Below are positions 56,439 through 64,000 of a stretch of 64,000 nt of DNA, piece by piece. The stretch is taken from NCBI GenBank assembly GCA_025435555.1, contig JAIWWG010000092.1, positions 50,122-114,121 of the forward strand, written 5' to 3'. The notes below the pieces were generated by a model. The model did not search any database and was not told the origin of the DNA. It worked only from the letters and a program-made list of their open reading frames with translations. Positions within the stretch are counted from its first letter, which is position 1; each line of letters opens with the position of its first letter. Origin of the DNA: Chytriomyces cf. hyalinus JEL632 (lineage: Eukaryota > Chytridiomycota > Chytridiomycetes > Chytridiales > Chytriomycetaceae). A program made the position numbers and the translations under genes.

Positions 56439-57327
56439 ATGCGCATCTGGCCGTGGCAGTCCACGCTTTCTTGCACCCTTCTCGCCGGATTCAACCAAGT
56501 CTCTGCTTCGTTCCAAGACACGGGAGGCAACGGCTTCATCTTCTCTGCAGAGAAATCTGTAAACTCGTCCACAAACGCGGTCGTTTGCATTTCAGGAGCA
56601 GTGCCCCAGGTAGTCTCACACCCACCTCTTTTTAAAAACTTCTCCCACCACAAAAAGTATCAAATTCACTTTTACTTTTTCTTGTTGTTGACATGTGCTT
56701 CCAGAATACATACATAGGATTCGGTATTCCATACTACCCCAACGCGCCCACAATGATTGGTTCCGAGATGTATCTCGTGTACGCGACGGATGGTGGGGCC
56801 GTGAAACTGTTGCATGGGAAGGGCGTGTTTATTGACACTCCGACGCTGTGGCTGTTGGACAGAAACTCGCCCGGGTCCACAGAAGGAATGTTGGTTTCGG
56901 GAAATAGCAGTTACAAGGGCGGGAAATTGAAGGCATGCTTTGAGCGTCGGTTGGATGGAGAAGATGGTGCTGTGTCTCTTGCTCAAGGAAAATCTGGGTT
57001 CGTTGGTTTTATATTCTTGTTCTTTTGTCTTTCTTTCTTTCCTTCTTTTTTTTTTGTTCCCTCGCGGTCAACCACTGTTTCAGCTTCTCGTAATTGCCCG
57101 CGCGCCTTTCTTTTCACAGGTTTATTTGGTCAATGGGTCCAGTTGATTCGTTCGGACAGCCGCGTTTTCATACTCCAAAGAATCGAGGCCAGTTGAAGGA
57201 TGTGCGTCTCTTTGGGTCCATGGAGCTGAACCAATTTGCTGGGGCAGCTTCGAAAAGCTCGGCGCGGCGCGCAACATACGCGTTTCCTCTTCTAGCCGTT
57301 TTACCGCTCCTTCCCATGCTCATTTGA
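56439..57327 (+). CDS. Secreted DOMON-domain protein 4 (GPI-like tail)
   Basis: Exons 56439-56609, 56705-56997, 57120-57327 join to 223 residues. The N-terminus (STLSCTLLAGFNQVSA) is a likely signal peptide. DOMON landmarks AVVCISGAVPQNTYIGFGIP, MIGSEMYLVYATDGGAV, YKGGKLKACFERRLD and FIWSMGPVDSFGQPRFHTPK. Ends with a hydrophobic stretch (TYAFPLLAVLPLLPMLI) after a short Ser/Arg segment, as in GPI-anchor signals. The second intron has a GTTCGT donor and is 122 bases. Confidence 0.8.
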
Positions 57328-57385
57328 GGGCCCAAAAAAATAAAGAAAAACAAAAACCGCGCTTTTGTGTATATGCATAACACTG

Positions 57386-59029
57386 CTAAACAAACGCACC
57401 GCTCCCCATTTCAGCCAGTAAAACTGCACAAGCTCCAGCCAGAATAACAGGCGTCACAACCATACACCACCGGAAAAACTTCCACTGGTTGATGCCTTGC
57501 ACCTTGTACCGCCGCAACACAAGGTCAATCCACATGATCCCCGCCAAACTTCCCAAATAAAGCACATTGGCACCTAAATTAGCGCCCACAACGAGTGCAA
57601 ACTGCGCCTCTTTTTGCCTCTGAGCAGTGTCGCTAGTGTATGCCTGGATCCCTGCGACAAAGTTTGGATGCCCCAATGCACGCGTGAACAGGATCGTCAT
57701 GGGAAGGTTATTCAGCGCGTTGCAGGCAAGCGTCGCGATTCCTCCAATTGCGAAAATGGCGGATGCACGGCTGTACGACACTTTTGCGAGTGCAGTAGCG
57801 AGCAGACTTGTCCAGCCGCGGCTTGTCAGCGTTTCGACGAGAATAAACATGCCAAATGTGAAGGGCACAAGGTTCATTGGCAGGCGAGCGAGGAGGGTTG
57901 TTGTTTTTGGGAAGCGTGTTTTCAATGCTTTGAAAGCGCGACTTGGCGACAGTCTATCGGCGGTTGTTTGTGTTTCAGATGCGGGTTGATCCATAACAAG
58001 AAATTCAGAAGAGTCGCCCGCAGCACCTTCGGCGGTGGAGGAGGGTATAAAGTGAGACGGAGGCGGCATGGTCAATATTTCGGGTTCGTTGGTCGACGGT
58101 GAAGACGCTCTTGGTATCACATCCACAAGAATGGTCCTCAAAAGGACAATCGCCGCAAACGGAAGCGTCAAAATCCATACACTCAAATTGCTCACAACGA
58201 GTGGCATCGTCATCAGCAAAACCAGTGACGCGCCCAAACACACGCTCCCAAACCACGCTCCAACAACATCCTCAACTGCATAATCTGACGGCGATAGAGA
58301 CGGCGGATCGATAAACTGCGGAATAGATTTCCAAAAAAGAGCCAGCGCAATCAAGAACGCCAGAATGCAGGCCACCAATGTTGGGATTCCCATGAGCTTT
58401 GTGTATTCCAGCACGTTGATGTTGTTTGCTTGCGCCACAATCACGTTTGTTGGGTTTCCAATGTAGAGACCCATGCTGGCAATGTTGCACACCCAGAAAC
58501 TGGACATGAGATACGGCGCTGGGTCAATCTACAAAAAATCTGTCGTTCAGACCCAGGCGACTTAAGCAGCAGTGGTGGGGTTCGTTACCTTTGCCGACCG
58601 CGTAAAGTAGATCAAGATGGGCGTGACTGTCAAAACAACGACATCATTCGAAGTCAGAAATGTCAACACCGCTGAGAGAACATAAAAGTTGAAGAACAGT
58701 TTGCGGCCAGAGGACCCGCCATTCTTTGCAACCAGCCAAGCAACCCATCGGAACAGGCCCGTCTCATCGATAGCGATACACAGCAGGGCCAGCGAGAACA
58801 CCAACACAAGGATCGCGTACGGGACAATGCCATCACCACCGCCAGCAACTCCTCTCAGAACATCTTGGGGTGAGGCTGAGGTTGTGCAGAGAAGAAGAAG
58901 AACAGCGAGGGCCGGAGCAGACGCCAGATCCAGTCTCACTCTCCAGACTTGCACTGGCCGGATGCACAGGGCCACGGTGACTGCAAACACGGTGAGGGAT
59001 ACCCACGAGTGCGCATCCAGCTGGGCCAT
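57386..59029 (-). CDS. ArsB/NhaD-type (ion transporter superfamily) membrane transporter
   Basis: Exons 59029-58589 and 58528-57386 join to 527 residues with about eleven hydrophobic helices. Two hairpin signatures of the ArsB/citrate/NhaD superfamily are seen: LTFLTSNDVVVLTVTP in the first half and LACNALNNLPMTILFTRALG in the second; the IGNPTNVIVA motif follows the first. A 60-residue Ser/Thr/Pro-rich cytosolic loop splits the two halves. Such carriers export arsenite, or take up dicarboxylates or Na+; the substrate cannot be told from sequence. Confidence 0.85.
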
Positions 59030-59914
59030 TACACCCGTTTTTCAAGCTTGCAAACGATTTTGGACTTTTATTTTATTTTATTTTGGATTTTCAACAAATT
59101 GGAATAAACAGGCACAGCGTCATCTCAATCCAATCCAACAACAGCCATCTCAAATGATTTGCAAAAGATCATCCCAATACATTCTGAAACTAGTTGAGAG
59201 TGATTCTTCAACAAATTGGAAGAAAAAAAAAAAACTCCCCAATAAATCTTTATTTACACAAAGTTGGGACTTTAAACAATCCACCACAATAACACACCAT
59301 CACATGACACCCTCACCAAGTCGTCATAAGGTGTCAGACTCTATCACTCTAGAGAATACCAACAGTACTAAGCCAAACTACCTGCAACACCAAGCATTCG
59401 GCAGAAACACACCAGTACATAGATTGTGTAGTTGAAACGAAGGTTTGAGCCCAGATAGGCATCACTTGAGGACCTAGATCTTACATAAGCAAAGTTTGAA
59501 GTTAGTACACCACAGTCAAACTGACACGCTGAAACGTACATGAACAGCAGGCAGTGCTGCTTACTGATACACCATCACTTGGACCCATGGCTCCCTACCC
59601 AGGTGGGAGAGCCCCCATCAGAGGTCCAAGGATACAGTCATATGCACTTTGGACGTTGGTTGGATAGTTTCTTATTCAAATCATAACTTTTAGGATTGGT
59701 AAAGGCCCAACAGTCCTTGGGGACATTTGGGGGATTTCCATCTCGGTTCTTTATAATTTCTACTGTGAAAAAATAGAAAACCAGGGAGATACCCATGAGT
59801 TTCCACCCATGAGTGATTCTTTCACGTTCTATTCCAAAGGGTATAAATGGTAGAGCTTCCACAAGGCAAATAAACATCTTCTTAGACCAAAATCATCGTT
59901 GTAGCACCTAGTCC
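59030..59914. other. AT-rich stretch at the left edge of the transposon-like island
   Basis: About 880 bases with no supported gene. Base composition shifts to AT-rich here and codon use in the following genes differs from the rest of the window. A minus-strand frame at 59638-59877 has no known motif and may be 3' flanking sequence. No clear terminal inverted repeat or target duplication was found; the other end lies beyond the window. Confidence 0.5.
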
Positions 59915-61200
59915 TCAAGTCACAAACCCTAGTACAGCATGCCACCACCATTTGTACCGACGCAGTTCCACTGTTTCCCCAGAAGATTCATTGTTAACGT
60001 CATTAGCAGTTCCTGATAATTCAGTTATTGATGCACTGTTTGAAGTGGCAACATTGGAAACATTAAGGGATTCTACCAGCGCCGTTTGAAAGTCCATGAT
60101 TTCTGTTTCAGACATTCCCTTGAACTGGGCAAGCAGCACACTCATGTAATCCCAAAAGTCCTTTTCAGCAAATGACTGTGTTTGTATAACTTTAGCAAAA
60201 GCAACCTAAACTAGGAAGTTGTCAGAAGTGTTAGAACCAAGTAAATGAGTGAGAATTTACCAAGCGCACAGTTATTATTTCCCATTCACATATCTCCACA
60301 GATCCCAGAATAGTTTGTGGATCTGCTGCATACAGGGCTTCAACTGCTGTTGCCAGATTAAACTGCCCCTTTGCAAGCTGCTACAGCTGTAAAAATAATG
60401 AGTTTGCTTGTGCTACTTGTTGGCTGTTGATCTTACAGATTTTTTAAGTGCAGTACGCAAAGCAGATAGACGCGTAGAAATTTGCAACTTCGCAATTTTG
60501 ATCTGCCAAACATTGCTTGGTGAAATCAAGTCACTGTTGTCCTGTGAAGACAATATTTAAAATGTGACATTATAGAAAATTGCACTTACTTTGATATAAT
60601 CCAAGCAATCTGAAACACTGCTTGGTATATGTACAGGGTTTGTGTTAAGAGCTTGGAACACAGGTACACAGCGAGCTTTAAAATCAGATATTGACATGAA
60701 TGACGCAATACCAAGCCGAGAAAAGAAAAAGTGTGAAACTGAAGGAAATGATTTCTCCTATGGAAGGGAGTTAATGAAGACAACATAGACAGGAGTGAAT
60801 GAACAAATAATTCACCTTGAATTCTTTCGACCACTGGTCCATGTTTGCAAGTTCATTGGAAACTTGCAAACTGACTGCAACACCTGCCAGCAGTTCTGCA
60901 TTGGAGAGCTACAGATCATTAGAACACAATGTTGATCCTTGTACCAACCAATTTGTAATGATGTTTGTACCAACCTCCTTCATGGCATCTACATGTCGCT
61001 TTTTTGAAGGAGAAAACTGAAATGCACTCATCACTTGATCTGCATTGAACAGATCATGGCTTCCATGCGCTTGGATTGACTGCCTCCTTGGTGATGGTAA
61101 AACAGAAGGCTGAGACTGGTTGTTTGCCAATGGTGAAGGGGAGTTTGAGACAGTGTCTGGGAGGACAGGCCCTGCATTGTTTGCAAGTTGAAGGAAGTTT
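59915..61200 (-). CDS. Spliced gene of unknown function, probable mobile-element partner
   Basis: A clear exon chain on the minus strand: about 61200-60975, 60908-60816, 60757-60590, 60541-60437, 60377-60261, 60205-59915. All five introns are 48-66 bases, start GT and end AG, and all are phase 0. Readable segments include SPSKKRHVDAMKE, LAGVAVSLQVSNELANMDQW, FFFSRLGIASFMSISDFKAR, LQISTRLSALRTALKK and QILGSVEICEWEI-like sequence, ending WWWHAVLGFVT. No domain recognised. The 5' exon is not resolved: upstream of about 61200 the frame hits a stop. It lies back to back with the decayed transposase-like gene, suggesting both belong to one element. Confidence 0.6.
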
Positions 61201-61204
61201 GATC

Positions 61205-61537
61205 AGGCGCTGCCTGCAAACATGCCAGTTAAGTGGATGATTTTTGGAAATTGGTTGTTTCAGGTAATTTCGGGTGATTTTTGAATCATTGAAGGCCTGA
61301 GATGATCAATCACATTCTGCCTCATTGAAAAAAAGAAACCAATGAAAGAAGAAACCATCAGCAGAAAACCAACGTGACAATTTGCAAAACAAAAAAAAAT
61401 GTCTTCTCTGACAGAAAACATGTTGGACGTGAACAGTAGATTTGACAAAGTGATGGATGGGTTCCAATGCCACATCTTCTCAGTCAAATGCCACATCTGC
61501 TCAGTCATATTGAAAAGAGACAACCTTCCGTATTCAG
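61205..61537. other. Gap between the divergent element genes
   Basis: About 330 AT-rich bases between the two back-to-back genes; probable shared promoter. No motif identified. Confidence 0.4.
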
Positions 61538-64000
61538 TTGCATGGTGCCATGTTGGCACAGCAAGACATCAAGCTATTCTCTCTGAGCCAGGAGTTGCTG
61601 TATATGAGCCACAGTCAAGTTTTCCAATTACAAACCACAGTAACTATATTACCAGTTTATAGCAATTACTTGCTTCACAATTCTTCTTATATCGGTGATC
61701 ACAGTGCAAGCACAAGTGCCACACAATCCTTTGTCACAAGATTTACATTTGTCACCTGCAGCAGTAATCTGAATGCTACTGAAGATCTAAATTACCAACC
61801 TGTGGTTCCTGGCAATGAAAGCAATGTTGAGAACAGCTCTGCTTCTTCATTTTTGTTACATTCTGGATTGGATTCAGAAGAATCCCTCCCATCAATACAC
61901 TCGTCAGACTTTGATCAAGATTCAGTAACAGTAGGCAGCACATACAGCAATGGATGGAATGGATGGAATCACAGTATAAATACTCAGCTATTCAATCTTG
62001 GAAAAACCATGCCTTTCAAGTCTAAACTGGAATTTTGCTTGTGTCTATTATTCAATGCTACCAACACAGCGACTCTGTCAAGGATGCAACAGATGAGCAT
62101 TCTCAACACCTTCAAAGATTCTTGTAATTGTCCTTCCTATGCATGCATGAGGCAGCTTAAAACCGATATATGTCAACTCCTTAATGTTGCTGTATGTATG
62201 TAGCAAGCATATCAATGACAAATTAGTTTCATTCATTCCGCTTCAAACAACTATTCGATTGGCATTTGCAAATCTGTCACTCCAAAAAAGCCTCCATTTT
62301 ATGCCAATTTTAAGCAATGAGCAGTCAGAACTGTACCATGGTAGCAAATGGTTCAATGAAATCCCAATGCCCATGGTACGCCAGTATCAAGAGTTTACCT
62401 ATATTGATGTATTTTTGGAAGAAAGCTATCATTGCCAAGGGAATAGCAAATGCATTGTCCCTCAGACTTTTGTTGAAAATTTAGAAGGTTCAATTCTGGC
62501 TTGCGGGAAGGAAGCAAAGTTTGACCAGGGAAGCTTATATGTTTACGACAATAATATAGTCATAGACATCAAAGCTATTACTTCATCAGTCAACTTAAAC
62601 CGTGTCATGAATTTTCATTTTGGGAACTCTGCCACTGCCAATATCCGAGAGTCTGTGCAAAATTTATCTCCTGTGCAGTTACAAGCCAACGGCCGTCAAG
62701 TCTTCCATGTACCATTGACACTTTTCAATGATGATACAAGTGGAAACTCATCCCAAAAATGGAATAAGTATGAATCTTGGTCCTTCACTTTTGCGGGGCT
62801 TCCATTCAAAAAGACTCAACTGCAAGAGAACACAAATTTCATCTGTACTTCAAAACATGCTTCTGCCATTGAATCTACATGTATCATCACTGATTGTTTA
62901 CGGGAGTTAAGGAAAGGAATTCTTGTATATGATGTGGTCCTTTGTGAAGAGGTTTTTGTGACTGGTTAGTTGAACTGGTTCCTAAAAAATAGTAATTACA
63001 TGCCTAACTGTAAAGTCAAGCCTCTGTTTTACAGATACTTGGAGACAATCCTGCTTTGTCTAGTATTGTGTCTCATACTGGCTTGACATCTTCAACTCCT
63101 TGCCACTTCTGCAACATAAAATCGCCGACTGATCCAACTCTACTAGTACCTTATCTATGCTCGCAACAACCCATAGTACAGCAGTCATTTTCTGAAGTTA
63201 AATGCCAATTAGCAGAAGGGAGGTGGAAAATTCTCAATAGGGAGGTGTCTGCTGAGTCTGTCGTTGAAAATCTGAAAGCAGAAGGGATCAAGGACTTCTT
63301 CTTCTCCAAGTTCATGGAAAATCATTTTACCATTCCATATATGAATCCTCTACTTGGAGATGAAACAGAGTTACCTTTCATGTGTGGTGGTGCCTATGCA
63401 CCTGTGGAAATATTGCACTATGTTTTGCTTGGTATTGTCAAGTATGCTATGCAAGAAGTACTAGACTCTCTCTCCCCTTAAGCGAAACAAGATTTAAAAG
63501 CTTGTTTGGAAGGTCTATCATACACTGGGATGCCTAGCAGTATTCATAGTCACTCAATGGTAGTCAAGTTTTTATGATGCAAAAAGCTGCTAATTATTGT
63601 GTTCATAGGTACACTATGCTAAATCTCTTAATGGAAAGGATTTCTGAGCTTTTGTTCAGATTGCTCCATTTGCTCTTTCATCAGTTGTGCCTGAATCTGT
63701 TCTCAAAATGTGGATGTCACTTTCCAGTTTAACCTGCCACTTGTACTCATCTACGCTACACATTGATTCCTACAACAACAAACTCAATGCTTATCTGGAT
63801 CACTTTATACTTGACACGACTGGTACTACATTCTTTAGTTGCATTGTGAAGCCAAAAATGCATCTATTGGGACACATCATATCATTTGTTGACTGCTTTG
63901 GTCCACCACGATTGAGCACAACTGAATCATTTGAAAGCTTCAATAAGGTCATGAGAAACTGCATTTATTGTTCAAGCAAGCAAAATACATCAAAAGATGT
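61538..64000 (+). pseudogene. Decayed transposase-like gene (runs off the window)
   Basis: Fragments resemble an uncharacterised fungal repeat-associated protein family with Tnp2-like layout: VFHVPLTLFNDDTSGNSSQK, WNKYESWSFTFAGLP, VYDVVLCEEVF, ILGDNPALSSIVSHTG, CHFCNIK, YAPVEILHYVLLGIVKYAMQ and PKMHLLGHIISFVDCFGPPR then TESFESFNKVMRN. The conserved pieces lie in two frames up to about 62200 (a +1 shift at the TGTA repeat near 62184-62206), then one frame with introns at 62958-63034 and 63560-63608. That frame is broken by TAA at 63479-63481 and TGA at 63645-63647. The sequence stays open from there to the window end. Both stops fit a single C-to-T change of a sense codon. Start not established. 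Confidence 0.7.

Noticed and set aside
59280-59420. CACTCTAG near 59347 as a CACTA-type transposon end
   Set aside because: Only a few bases match, and no inverted partner lies in the window; not enough to call a terminal repeat.
62201-62203. Twelve-base intron GTATGTATGTAG to fix the frame in the transposase-like gene
   Set aside because: Far too short for splicing; every other intron here is 48 bases or longer. A frameshift at a TGTA repeat is simpler.
63479-63647. Possible alternative genetic code (TAA/TGA read through)
   Set aside because: All intact host genes in the window end at TAA, TGA or TAG in the expected place, so these triplets are stops; the element is decayed instead.

Overview
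This 64 kb window is nuclear DNA of a fungus, most likely a zoosporic (chytrid-type) fungus. Fungal marks are a Gal4-type zinc-cluster regulator of the Ert1/AcuK family, a septin, Gup1, RIB2-type deaminase and small Cox9-like subunit. The intact CFAP299 gene, a cilia and flagella protein, argues for a lineage that still makes motile cells. Genes are dense, on both strands, and cut by many short introns (mostly 48-130 bases, GT-AG with a few GC-AG). For most spliced genes I could join exons by hand so that the total length is a multiple of three and the product matches the size of its family; one- or two-base errors in exon borders are possible.

Layout. 1-10.4 kb: 3' half of an insulysin-type metalloprotease, an SLC45/sucrose-type symporter, Ert1/AcuK, PPIL3 cyclophilin, dynamitin and RVB1/pontin. 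10.6-24.6 kb: two mucin-like single-pass proteins, a TRAF7-like RING/WD40 protein, tRNA-Ser(GCU), Gup1 acyltransferase, a poorly readable locus, a Wee1-type kinase and an SLC35-type transporter. 25.4-38.3 kb: a membrane SH3 protein, three orphan seven-helix proteins (one with a truncated tandem copy), a riboflavin-type deaminase, Nup43, a tiny four-exon complex I subunit candidate, two tandem mitoferrins and CFAP299. 38.3-52.4 kb: PTPA, RagC/Gtr2, septin, a large unknown protein, a PPR protein, mitochondrial 3-hydroxyacyl-CoA dehydrogenase, Mon1 and a Cox9-like subunit. 53.5-57.3 kb: four tandem secreted DOMON-domain proteins. 57.4-59.0 kb: an ArsB/citrate-type transporter. 59.1-64 kb: an AT-richer island with a divergent gene pair that looks like a mobile element; the rightward gene carries in-frame stops and is decaying.

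Genes working together. RagC/Gtr2 and PTPA sit head to head and both act in TOR/PP2A signalling; Mon1 acts on the same vacuolar/lysosomal membrane where Rag GTPases work. Mitoferrins, the complex I candidate, Cox9, the PPR protein and the dehydrogenase are all mitochondrial. Several head-to-head pairs are separated by only 67-110 bases between start codons, so shared promoters are likely. The points most worth a second look are the DOMON cluster, the decayed transposon-like pair, the truncated copy of a seven-helix gene and the duplicated mitoferrin pair with conserved intron positions.
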